Shown in pieces: positions 36,026-43,611 of a DNA stretch of 64,000 nt; position 1 is the stretch's first letter; each line of letters begins with the position of its first letter. Source of the stretch: an uncultured Alistipes sp. (GTDB lineage Bacteria; Bacteroidota; Bacteroidia; Bacteroidales; Rikenellaceae); NCBI RefSeq assembly GCF_910580175.1, contig NZ_CAJTXD010000005.1, positions 140,275 to 204,274 of the forward strand. Direction: 5' to 3'. Both the position numbers and the translations under genes were made by a program. The notes under the pieces were generated by a model that did no database searches, was not told the DNA's origin, and worked only from the letters and a program-made list of their open reading frames with translations.

Positions 36026-36062
36026 GATACCGGCACCGAACGCTTCGATGCCGGTATCTTTT
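36026..36062 (+). terminator. Intra-operon intrinsic terminator after the CBM9-like gene
   Basis: GATACCGGCA (36026-36035) and TGCCGGTATC (36049-36058) form a perfect 10-bp stem with a 13-nt loop, followed by TTTT (36059-36062). It lies 17 bp after the preceding stop and 20 bp before the next ATG, so it probably lowers expression of the four distal genes. Confidence 0.7.
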
Positions 36063-36082
36063 CACAAAAAACCCGACGACCT

Positions 36083-37522
36083 ATGACTTGCAAGAAAACC
36101 CGGCTACTCCTGGCGCTGCTCCTGGCAGCGGCGATGCCCGTCGTCAACGGCTGCTCCGACGACGATCCGGCGAAAAACGGCGCACAGCCCGGCACCGACC
36201 CCACCGACACGCTGGCCCGAACAACCTACGAAGAACTCGGCACCGCCTTTCCCAATCCGGAACGAGGATTCTACTACCCCTACGCCTACCATTTCGAAGA
36301 CGGGCAGATTCCGGCCGCCCTCACGGCGGGCGCCCTGACCGTCAACCGCACGGTCAACCGCACGCTCGTGCTGACGGAGTATTTCCTGCGCGACTTCATC
36401 GACAAACCGATCTCCGACCAGGCGCTGGCGCTCATCCGCACCAACATGGAGACCCTGCGCGCGGGCGGCTGCAAATGCGTGCTGCGCTTCGCCTACTGCA
36501 ACTCCGACGCCGAGAGCGCCAAACCCTGGGATGCCGAGGAAGAAATCGTCATGCAGCACATCGCACAGCTCAAGCCCCTGTTCCGCCAATACGGCGACGT
36601 GATCTACGTGCTGCAAGCCGGATTCGTGGGCGTATGGGGCGAATGGTACTACACCGACCACTTCAACTTCCAACCTGCGACGGCCGAAGATTTCCTGCCC
36701 CGCCGCCGGGTAATGGAAGCCCTGCTGGAGGCCATGCCCGACGACCGCACGGTCGCCATCCGCACGCCGCAGGCCCTGATGATGTGCTTCGGCCTGACGG
36801 GCGCCGACTCGATCACCCGCGCCACGGCGCACGACGGCTCGATCCGCTCGCGCATCGCCGGCCACAACGACTGCTTCCTGGCCAGCGGCAACGACGTGGG
36901 TACGTTCGGCAACAAGACCCAGCGCGAAATGTGGATGAACGACTCGCAATACACCCCCATGGGCGGCGAAACATGCGGCGTGTCGACGTTCTGCTCCTGC
37001 TCCAACTCGCTCTCCGACATGGAGAAATACCACTGGTCGTATCTGAACATCAGCTACCACCAGGGGGTCATCAAAGGCTGGCACGACAACAAATGCTTCG
37101 ACGAGATCGAACAGCGGCTGGGCTACCGGCTCGTGCTGACCGATGGCGAATTCACCCTGCATCCGGAAGCCGGAGCACCCTTCAAAGCCGTCGTCCGGCT
37201 GAAGAACACAGGATTCGCAGCGCCGATCAACCCGCGCGGCGCCGAACTGGTCTTCGTGGCCGACGAAACGGGCAAGGCGGTGCACACCGTGGCGCTGCCC
37301 GACGATCCGCGCCGGTGGTTCGGCGGCGGCACCTATGTCGTGACGGCCGAATTTACCGCCCCGGCATTGGAGAGCGGCAAAAGCTACACGCTCTGCCTCA
37401 ACCTGCCCGACGGCGCCGAGACGCTGCGTTCGAACCCGCATTTCTCGATCCGCACGGCCAATGCCGAGACGTGGAACGCTGCGCTGGGCATGAACCGTCT
37501 CTACACCTTTACCGCCCGATAA
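36083..37522 (+). CDS. DUF4874/DUF4832 lipoprotein, candidate glycoside hydrolase
   Basis: A 479-residue protein with lipoprotein signal (AMPVVNGCSDDD, acidic residues after Cys favour surface display). The N-terminal half matches the DUF4874 pattern (FPNPERGFYYPYAYHF; LRAGGCKCVLRFAYCNSD; QAGFVGVWGEWYYTDHF) and the C-terminal half DUF4832 (RTPQALMMCFG; HNDCFLASGNDVGTF; HWSYLNISYH; then a beta-sandwich ending). The WGEWYY element inside a barrel-like pattern is a plausible active-site Glu. No experimentally defined activity is known to me for the family. Context suggests it acts on, or binds, the same galacto-configured glycan as the neighbouring GH36/GH31 proteins. The first ATG giving a signal peptide was chosen. 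Confidence 0.82.
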   Translation: MTCKKTRLLLALLLAAAMPVVNGCSDDDPAKNGAQPGTDPTDTLARTTYEELGTAFPNPERGFYYPYAYHFEDGQIPAALTAGALTVNRTVNRTLVLTEYFLRDFIDKPISDQALALIRTNMETLRAGGCKCVLRFAYCNSDAESAKPWDAEEEIVMQHIAQLKPLFRQYGDVIYVLQAGFVGVWGEWYYTDHFNFQPATAEDFLPRRRVMEALLEAMPDDRTVAIRTPQALMMCFGLTGADSITRATAHDGSIRSRIAGHNDCFLASGNDVGTFGNKTQREMWMNDSQYTPMGGETCGVSTFCSCSNSLSDMEKYHWSYLNISYHQGVIKGWHDNKCFDEIEQRLGYRLVLTDGEFTLHPEAGAPFKAVVRLKNTGFAAPINPRGAELVFVADETGKAVHTVALPDDPRRWFGGGTYVVTAEFTAPALESGKSYTLCLNLPDGAETLRSNPHFSIRTANAETWNAALGMNRLYTFTAR

Positions 37523-37534
37523 CCCCTTGCCGCC

Positions 37535-38401
37535 ATGAACTATCTGCTCAAACACAAATGGCTGCTCTTCGCCCTGATCACGACCCTCACGTGGGGCGTG
37601 TGGGGCGAATTCAGCGAACTGATCCAGCAGGAGGGTTTTCCTGCCGGCATGGTCTACGTGGTGTGGGCCTTCTCGATGGTGCCCTGCGCCGCGGTCGCCC
37701 TGTATATCGGCGGCCGGAAGATCGACCGCTCGCCCCGCTCGCTCCTGCTGGGGATGAGCGCCGGACTGCTCGGCGCCGGCGGCCAACTCGTGCTCTTCGA
37801 AGCCCTGCGCCACGGCCCGGCCTACATCGTCTTTCCGTTCGTGTCGATGTCGCCCGTCATCACGATCGCCCTGTCGCTCGTCCTGCTGCACGAACGGGCC
37901 AACCGTATACAGACGGCCGGCATCGTGGTCGCGCTGGCGGCCATCTTCTTCCTCTCGTGGCAGGACGGCAGCGGCCAGCAGGCCGAAGGCGGCCTCTGGC
38001 TCGTGCTGGCGGCGATCGTCTTCGTAGCCTGGGGCGTGCAGGGCTACATCATGAAGTTCGCCAACCGGTCGATGAGCGCCGAAAGCATCTTCTTCTACAT
38101 GGCCCTTACCGGCGTCATGCTCGTGCCGGCCGCCCTGGCGATGGCCGGCCCCGCCGAAGCGATCGCCCCGGCACTCTATGCAAAAGGCTTTTTTACCCAG
38201 ATGCTCAACTCGATCGGCGCGCTGACGCTGGTCTACGCCTACCGCTACGGCAAGGCGATCATCGTGTCGCCCATGCAGGGACTGGCGCCGCTTATCACGG
38301 TGGTGCTGTCGCTCGTGTTCTTCGCCGTGATTCCCGGCCCGATGCTCCTCGCAGGGCTTGTACTGGCTGCCGCGGCGCTCGTGGCCCTGTCGATCGAATG
38401 A
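37535..38401 (+). CDS. EamA/DMT-superfamily transporter
   Basis: A 288-residue inner membrane protein with about ten transmembrane helices arranged as two EamA repeats (LLFALITTLTWGVWGEF; GLLGAGGQLVLFEALRHGPAYIVFP; then LVLAAIVFVAWGVQGYI; NSIGALTLVYAYRYGKAIIVSP). It is 12 bp after the DUF4874 gene and 7 bp before the thioredoxin-like gene. A role in moving the released monosaccharide or a by-product across the inner membrane is likely from context, but the direction and substrate are unknown. Confidence 0.88.
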   Translation: MNYLLKHKWLLFALITTLTWGVWGEFSELIQQEGFPAGMVYVVWAFSMVPCAAVALYIGGRKIDRSPRSLLLGMSAGLLGAGGQLVLFEALRHGPAYIVFPFVSMSPVITIALSLVLLHERANRIQTAGIVVALAAIFFLSWQDGSGQQAEGGLWLVLAAIVFVAWGVQGYIMKFANRSMSAESIFFYMALTGVMLVPAALAMAGPAEAIAPALYAKGFFTQMLNSIGALTLVYAYRYGKAIIVSPMQGLAPLITVVLSLVFFAVIPGPMLLAGLVLAAAALVALSIE

Positions 38402-38408
38402 CCCGCCC

Positions 38409-39290
38409 ATGAAACGACACTCTGCCCTGCTGCTCGCCGTGCTGATGAGCGCATGCGTTCCGACGCCCGGCCAACGGCTTGCCGAAGCGACCGTCTATTG
38501 GGCCGACACCGACTGGAACGACCCGGCGACGGCCCGCGACCCCGAAGCGATCGAGGCACGCTTCGCCCGATATGTCGAACTGCTCGAAGACGAACGGCTA
38601 ACGCCCGCCCGAACGGGGCCGCTGCTGGCAGCCCTGCTCGCCGAGGCCGAGAACGAGGACGCGAACTTCCTGCTGCTACGCGAGTTGTGCGAGAAATACC
38701 TCTACTCGCCCGAATCGCCCCTGCGCAACGACGAACTCTACCTCCATGCCCTCGGGCCGATCATCGGCTCATCGCATCTGACCGACTACGAGAAACTCCG
38801 GCCCCGCTACCAGCAAAACATGGCCCGCCGCAACCGCCCGGGAACACCGGCGGCCGATTTCGACTGCGTACTGACCGACGGCAGGCTGTCGTCGCTCTAT
38901 GCGCTCGAAGCGGAATATACCCTACTCTTCTTTACCGACCCGACATGCGGCGAATGCGCAGAAGCCGCGCGGCAACTGAAAAACGACCGCCGCATCCGCC
39001 GTCCGCAACGACAAGGGCACCTGCGCATCCTGGCGGTATACAGCAGTCCCGAAGAGGAGTTCGATCTCTGGCGCACGCACGCGGCGAGCTACCCCGCAAG
39101 CTGGATCGCGGCCTACGACCCCGGTGCGAAACTCCACTACGAAGGGCGCTACGACCTGCGGCAGGTGCCGTGTTTCTATCTGCTCGACGCCCGAAAGCGC
39201 GTCGTGGTAAAAGGGGCCTGCGACATCCGACGGATCACGCGCGCGCTCCGCAAAACGAACGAACCCCGAAAAAACGCTACTACCGAATGA
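38409..39290 (+). CDS. Thioredoxin-like lipoprotein (TlpA-type, DUF5106-like N-terminal region)
   Basis: A 293-residue lipoprotein (LLAVLMSACVPT). The N-terminal half is helical, with ARFARYVELLEDERLTPARTG and NFLLLRELCEKYLYSPESP, similar to DUF5106 proteins. The C-terminal half is thioredoxin-like: GTPAADFDCVLTDGR, LLFFTDPTCGECAEAARQL (CGEC active-site pair), and QVPCFYLLDARKRVV with the cis-Pro loop. Its stop overlaps the GH31 start (ATGA). It is probably a periplasmic thiol oxidoreductase. Its tie to glycan use is unclear; it may help fold the disulfide-bearing secreted enzymes of the operon. Confidence 0.83.
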   Translation: MKRHSALLLAVLMSACVPTPGQRLAEATVYWADTDWNDPATARDPEAIEARFARYVELLEDERLTPARTGPLLAALLAEAENEDANFLLLRELCEKYLYSPESPLRNDELYLHALGPIIGSSHLTDYEKLRPRYQQNMARRNRPGTPAADFDCVLTDGRLSSLYALEAEYTLLFFTDPTCGECAEAARQLKNDRRIRRPQRQGHLRILAVYSSPEEEFDLWRTHAASYPASWIAAYDPGAKLHYEGRYDLRQVPCFYLLDARKRVVVKGACDIRRITRALRKTNEPRKNATTE

Positions 39291-40888
39291 AAAAGACCGC
39301 AGGACTTCTGTGCGCCATGCTGTGCAGCATGGCGGCATGGGCACAACCCCAAACGCCCGAACGATGGTGGGCGGGCATCGTTTCGCAAGGGCAATCGATG
39401 CCCGTGCTTCCCGACGAACACTTCCAGGCCGACCCAACGGCCAACAGCTACGGCAACCAGGTGCAGCCGCTGCTACTCTCCGACCGGGGCAACGTGATCT
39501 GGAGCGAAGAACCGTTCGGCTTCGCCATCGCAGACGGCAAGGTGGAGACGACCGCCGCCAGCGGCGAGATCATCCGCACGAAGGCGGGCGACAACCTGCG
39601 CGACGCCTACCTCCACGCCTCCCGCAACTTCTTCCCTCCCCAAGGGCGCCTGCCCGACGAACTGCTCTTCGCAGCCCCGCAGTACAACACGTGGATCGAA
39701 CTGATATACAACCAGAACCAACGCGACATCCTGAACTATGCCGAGCACATCGTAGCCCACGGATTTCCGCCGGGCGTGTTGATGATCGACGACAACTGGC
39801 AGGAGGACTACGGCAAATGGGACTTCCACCCGGGCCGCTTCCCCGATCCGAAGGCCCTGATCGGACGCCTGCACGAAATGGGATTCAAAGTGATGCTGTG
39901 GGTCTGCCCGTTCGTCAGCCCCGACAGCGACGTGTTCCGCGAGCTGCTGGCCCGCGGCGCCTTTCTAACCGAAGAGAGCGCCGCGCCGCTCGGCAATGCG
40001 CTGCCGTCCGAGACGACCGGAGCCGCGGTACCGCGCATCGTGCCGTGGTGGAACGGATACAGCGCCGTGCTCGACCTCTCGAATCCCGCGGCACGCGAAT
40101 GGTTCGAGGCACAACTCGACCGGCTGCAAAGCGAATACGGCGTAGACGGGTTCAAGTTCGACGCGGGCGATGCAGAATATTATGCCCGGGGAAGCAGCTA
40201 CGGCGGAGTGTCGGCCAACGAGCAAAGCCGTCTTTTCGGCGAAACAGGCCTGAAATACCCGCTCAACGAATACCGGGCGATGTGGAAGATGGGCGGGCAG
40301 CCGCTGGTCGAACGCCTGCGCGACAAGAGCCACAGCTGGGACGACCTGCGCAAGCTGGTGCCCTCGATGGCCCTTGCGGGGTTGATGGGCTACGCATTCA
40401 GCTGTCCCGACATGGTGGGCGGAGGCGAATTTATCTCCTTTCTGGAAGGTGCGCCGCTCGACCAGGAACTCATCGTACGCTCGGCCCAATGCCATGCGCT
40501 GATGCCGATGATGCAGTTTTCAGCCGCCCCGTGGCGGATTCTCGATGCCGAACACCTGGCAGTCGTGAAGAAGTGCGTCGCCCTGCGCCAGCGCCATGCC
40601 GATTACATCCTTGCCGAGGCCCGCAAAAGCAGCCGCACGGGCGAACCGATCCTGCGCCCGATGGAATATGCTTTCCCGGGGCAGGGCCTCGCTTCGTGCA
40701 AACAGCAATTCATGCTAGGCGACCGGCTACTGGTAGCTCCCGTGGTCGAAGCCGGCGCGACGCACCACAGGGTGGCGCTGCCGCAGGGCCGCTGGCGGGG
40801 ATTCGACGGCAAACGCTACCGAGGCCCAGCGACGGTCACAGTGGCCGTCGATCTGGAGACCCTGCCCTATTTCGAACGGGAAAAGTGA
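39287..40888 (+). CDS. GH31-family alpha-glycosidase, secreted
   Basis: A 533-residue protein with a signal peptide (MLCSMAAWAQ). The TIM barrel carries GVLMIDDNWQEDYGKWDF, GFKVMLWVCPF, VDGFKFDAGDAEYY with Asp292 as the expected nucleophile, YAFSCPDMVGGG and QLIVRSAQ-like segments, and a C-terminal beta-domain (RLLVAPVVEAG). FDAGD rather than the WxDMNE of typical alpha-glucosidases points to a GH31 branch that includes alpha-galactosidases and alpha-N-acetylgalactosaminidases. It is shorter than many GH31 proteins (700 or more). The start ATG overlaps the preceding stop by four bases. It ends the operon at a terminator. Confidence 0.87.
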   Translation: MKKTAGLLCAMLCSMAAWAQPQTPERWWAGIVSQGQSMPVLPDEHFQADPTANSYGNQVQPLLLSDRGNVIWSEEPFGFAIADGKVETTAASGEIIRTKAGDNLRDAYLHASRNFFPPQGRLPDELLFAAPQYNTWIELIYNQNQRDILNYAEHIVAHGFPPGVLMIDDNWQEDYGKWDFHPGRFPDPKALIGRLHEMGFKVMLWVCPFVSPDSDVFRELLARGAFLTEESAAPLGNALPSETTGAAVPRIVPWWNGYSAVLDLSNPAAREWFEAQLDRLQSEYGVDGFKFDAGDAEYYARGSSYGGVSANEQSRLFGETGLKYPLNEYRAMWKMGGQPLVERLRDKSHSWDDLRKLVPSMALAGLMGYAFSCPDMVGGGEFISFLEGAPLDQELIVRSAQCHALMPMMQFSAAPWRILDAEHLAVVKKCVALRQRHADYILAEARKSSRTGEPILRPMEYAFPGQGLASCKQQFMLGDRLLVAPVVEAGATHHRVALPQGRWRGFDGKRYRGPATVTVAVDLETLPYFEREK

Positions 40889-40899
40889 AAAAGCGAACC

Positions 40900-40929
40900 G
40901 CCCCTGCTGCACATACAAGCAGCAAGGGC
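40900..40929 (+). repeat. Hairpin with CCCCTGCTGC/GCAGCAAGGG arms
   Basis: GCCCCTGCTGC (40900-40910) pairs with GCAGCAAGGGC (40919-40929) with one mismatch and an 8-nt loop. It begins 12 bp after the GH31 stop and precedes the bidirectional terminator. A very similar arm pair forms the glnS terminator at 45325-45358. Confidence 0.6.
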
Positions 40930-40941
40930 AGTTTAGCCAAA

Positions 40942-40967
40942 AGAGGTGTTCGACACACCCTCTTTTT
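40942..40967. terminator. Bidirectional intrinsic terminator between the GH31 gene and panB
   Basis: AGAGGTGT (40942-40949) pairs with ACACCCTCT (40955-40963), one bulged C, followed by TTTT on the plus strand and, read from panB, by TTTT on the minus strand. The two flanking genes converge here. Confidence 0.75.
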
Positions 40968-40977
40968 GCAGCCAATC

Positions 40978-41793
40978 CTAATACTGTTCTTTTTCGTTGG
41001 GGAAGTCGCATTCCTTGACATCGCGGATATACCCGGTAACGGCATCGGTCATGACCGTATGCAGGTCGGCATAACGGCGCAGGAAGCGGGGCGAGAACCC
41101 CTTGTTGATACCCAGCATGTCGTGGATGACGAGCACCTGCCCGTCGCAGGCGCCCCCGGCACCGATGCCGATGGTCGGAATCTTGATCTCCTGCGAGACG
41201 CGGGCGGCCAAGGCTGCGGGAATCTTCTCCAGCACACAGGCGAAACACCCGGCCTCGCTGAGCAGATGGGCGTCGCGCACCAGTTTCTCAGCCTCGGCTT
41301 CCTCCTTGGCTCGAACCGTATAAGTACCGAACTTATGGATCGACTGGGGAGTCAGTCCGAGGTGCCCCATGACAGGAATGCCGGCCGAAAGGATACGCTG
41401 CACCGATTCGAGAATCTCTTCGCCGCCCTCGATCTTCACGGCATCGGCCTCGGTCTCCTTCATGATGCGGACGGCCGAATCGAGCGCAACCTTGGAGTTG
41501 CCCTGATAGGTGCCGAACGGCAGATCGACGACGACCAAAGCCCGCTGGACAGCCCGCACGACCGACCGGGCATGATAGATCATCATATCGAGCGTAATAG
41601 GGAGCGTCGTTTCGTAACCGGCCATGACGTTGGCGGCGGAATCGCCTACCAGAATGACATCGATCCCTGCGGCATCGACGATCTTGGCCATCGAATAATC
41701 GTAAGAAGTAAGCATGGCGATCTTCTCACCCCGCTGCTTCATCTCCGTGAGACGGTAGGTCGTCACGGCTCTTACAGTACTTTCTACTGACAT
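40978..41793 (-). CDS. panB: 3-methyl-2-oxobutanoate hydroxymethyltransferase
   Basis: First enzyme of pantothenate synthesis: adds a hydroxymethyl group from methylene-tetrahydrofolate to ketoisovalerate. The 271-residue protein has the family motifs MLTSYDYSMAKIVDAAGID, VGDSAANVMAGY, DLPFGTYQ, VKIEGGEE, PVMGHLGLTPQS, LEKIPAALA and TIGIGAGGACDGQVLV. The start MSVESTV was chosen because a longer reading would cover the promoter. It is convergent with the GH31 operon and has its own promoter. Confidence 0.97.
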   Translation of the reverse strand: MSVESTVRAVTTYRLTEMKQRGEKIAMLTSYDYSMAKIVDAAGIDVILVGDSAANVMAGYETTLPITLDMMIYHARSVVRAVQRALVVVDLPFGTYQGNSKVALDSAVRIMKETEADAVKIEGGEEILESVQRILSAGIPVMGHLGLTPQSIHKFGTYTVRAKEEAEAEKLVRDAHLLSEAGCFACVLEKIPAALAARVSQEIKIPTIGIGAGGACDGQVLVIHDMLGINKGFSPRFLRRYADLHTVMTDAVTGYIRDVKECDFPNEKEQY

Positions 41794-41820
41794 TTCGGAT
41801 TTGGGTTTTTGAATCGGGCG

Positions 41821-41851
41821 CAAAGATAGAAAGTTAATTCGCATTTCACAA
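41821..41851 (-). promoter_or_regulatory. Promoter of panB (-33 TTG, -7 TATCTTTG)
   Basis: On the minus strand TTG (41849-41851) and TATCTTTG (41821-41828) are 20 bp apart. The -7 box is 27 bp upstream of the panB ATG. Confidence 0.7.
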
Positions 41852-41896
41852 TACCGATTCCCCCATTTGCGCTCCGCCGCCCGACCGGCGCTGCCG

Positions 41897-42427
41897 CTAC
41901 GGCTTCAGCCGACAAAAGAAATGCCACAACACGACACCGCCCGAGACCGAAACGTTGATCGAATGCTTGACCCCGAGCTGAGGAATTTCGATGGCGCCGC
42001 GACACAAGTCGACGACCTCCTGCGCAACGCCCGCGACCTCGTTGCCGAAGACGAGCGCATAACGCCGCCCGGGCTGCGGAACGAACGCATCGAGCATCGC
42101 AGCTCCCTCGACCTGTTCGACGGCGAAAACCTCGTAGCCGTCGGCCAGCAACATCCGGACGCACTCCAGAGTCGAAGCATGGTAGCTCCACGGCACGGTC
42201 TGCTCGGCTCCGAGGGCGGTTTTGTGGATTTCGCGGGCAGGCGGCACGGCCGTAATGCCGCACAAGGCGACATGCTCCACGGCAAAAGCGTCGCCCGTAC
42301 GGAAAAACGCCCCGACATTCTGTGCCGAACGCACGTTGTCGAGCACCACCATGACAGGCATCTTGGTCATGGCTGCATATTCTTCGGGCGTGGGACGCCC
42401 CAATTCTTCATTGGATATTTTTCGCAT
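41897..42427 (-). CDS. TrmH/SpoU-family RNA 2'-O-methyltransferase
   Basis: A 176-residue SPOUT methyltransferase that methylates a ribose in tRNA or rRNA with S-adenosylmethionine. Motif 1 is LDNVRSAQNVGAFFRTGDAF, motif 2 LVFGNEVAGVAQEVV and motif 3 IEIPQLGVKHSINVSVSGGVVLWH, all intact. No N-terminal substrate-binding domain is present, so it is a single-domain member. The start MRKISNEELGRPTPEEY is supported by a -7 box 32 bp upstream. The target nucleotide is not predictable. Confidence 0.93.
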   Translation of the reverse strand: MRKISNEELGRPTPEEYAAMTKMPVMVVLDNVRSAQNVGAFFRTGDAFAVEHVALCGITAVPPAREIHKTALGAEQTVPWSYHASTLECVRMLLADGYEVFAVEQVEGAAMLDAFVPQPGRRYALVFGNEVAGVAQEVVDLCRGAIEIPQLGVKHSINVSVSGGVVLWHFFCRLKP

Positions 42428-42458
42428 AACAGCTTCGGAGAATCTGGGTTTTCGAGGC

Positions 42459-42466
42459 CAAAAGTA
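42459..42466 (-). promoter_or_regulatory. -7 box (TACTTTTG) of the TrmH-type gene
   Basis: The minus strand reads TACTTTTG 32 bp upstream of the methyltransferase start. It is part of a 91-bp divergent intergenic region. Confidence 0.6.
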
Positions 42467-42487
42467 ACAAATAAAAAATATTTTATC

Positions 42488-42495
42488 TATTTTTG
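42488..42495 (+). promoter_or_regulatory. -7 box (TATTTTTG) of the outer-membrane barrel/glnS transcript
   Basis: TATTTTTG lies 23 bp upstream of the barrel-protein start. No TTTG is seen at the usual -33 position; the upstream sequence is A-rich. Confidence 0.55.
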
Positions 42496-42518
42496 GGCGA
42501 TCAAAACACATTCGGAAC

Positions 42519-43598
42519 ATGACCCTGAAAAAGATTGCGCTGCTGCTGGCTCTTACCGTTACGCTACGGGGGGGGGCCTTGGCGCAAAACTTGATCGCGG
42601 GAGCCGACTTCTCCACCCGGTTCGACAACCGCGAATACGCCCCCAACGAATTCGGCGAACCGCAAACGCTCTTCAGCGCCCGGCTGACCCCGCGCGTAGG
42701 AGTGGAATGGATGAAGAAAAACCGCCTGATCGTAGGGGTCGATCTGTTGCAGCACTTCGGCGACGACACGAAATTCTTGTCCAAGGCGCGCCCGATTCTC
42801 TACTATCAGTTCAACACGAAAAACGTCCAGGCCAACGCGGGTATCTTCGACCGCAAAGAATTGGCGGGCGACTACTCCCGGGCTTTCTTCAGCGATTCGA
42901 CGGCCTACTACCACAACCGGCTGTCGGGATTCATGGGGCGCTACGAGTCGACCTCGCACCGGAAGACCTATGTGGAAATGGCCATCGACTGGGAAGGCAT
43001 GTACTCCCACGCCTCGCGCGAGATGTTCCGCATCCTCTCGGCCGGACGCTACACGATAGACAAGGGATTCTATTTCGGCTATGCGTTCTCGATGTTCCAC
43101 TTCGCAGGGCGCAAGGGCAACGAAAACGTGACGGACAACCTGCTGCTCAATCCCTACGCGGGCTGGGAATTCAACGCATTCCTCGATTTCGACATCCGGG
43201 CCAACCTGCTGTTCGCCCCGCAGCGCGGCCGCAGCGTCGACCACCTCTGGCGCAAGCCGTGCGGCGGACAACTCGACATCACGATCCGCAAATGGGGCAT
43301 CAAAATCGAAAACAACCTCTATTTAGGCGAGAACCTCCAACCGCTGCGCAACTATGCGGCCAACCCGGCGACAGGACTGACCTACGGCCAGGACGGTCTC
43401 TATGCGGGCGAGAGCTTTTACGCCACGACCGAACATATCTACAACCGCACGTGGGTGGGCTACGACCGTACTTTCTTCAAAGGCACGCTGGGTGTCGAGG
43501 CGGGCATGGTCTTCCACTACGACGGCACGGCCTTGGGCACACAGCAGGTGGTAAAGCTCTCGGTCGACATCGAAAAAGCATTCAGAAAGAAACATTAA
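42519..43598 (+). CDS. Outer membrane beta-barrel protein, unknown function
   Basis: A 359-residue protein with a signal peptide (residues 1-23, ALTVTLRGGALAQ). The rest alternates beta-strand-like segments rich in aromatic and charged residues (VGVEWMKKNRLIVGVDLLQHF, RPILYYQFNTKN, YFGYAFSMFHFAGR, GIKIENNLYLG), consistent with a porin-like barrel. No named family was recognised. It is 13 bp upstream of glnS. Odd feature: a run of nine G (42568-42576) lies in the signal-peptide codons (residues 17-20), a slippage-prone site that would put the gene out of frame. Confidence 0.8.
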   Translation: MTLKKIALLLALTVTLRGGALAQNLIAGADFSTRFDNREYAPNEFGEPQTLFSARLTPRVGVEWMKKNRLIVGVDLLQHFGDDTKFLSKARPILYYQFNTKNVQANAGIFDRKELAGDYSRAFFSDSTAYYHNRLSGFMGRYESTSHRKTYVEMAIDWEGMYSHASREMFRILSAGRYTIDKGFYFGYAFSMFHFAGRKGNENVTDNLLLNPYAGWEFNAFLDFDIRANLLFAPQRGRSVDHLWRKPCGGQLDITIRKWGIKIENNLYLGENLQPLRNYAANPATGLTYGQDGLYAGESFYATTEHIYNRTWVGYDRTFFKGTLGVEAGMVFHYDGTALGTQQVVKLSVDIEKAFRKKH

Positions 43599-43611
43599 CA
43601 TACACCACAAC

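Noticed and set aside
36088..38412. Arg/Pro-rich 774-codon frame on the plus strand
   Set aside because: Frame-shifted reading of the DUF4874 and EamA genes with composition unlike any protein family.
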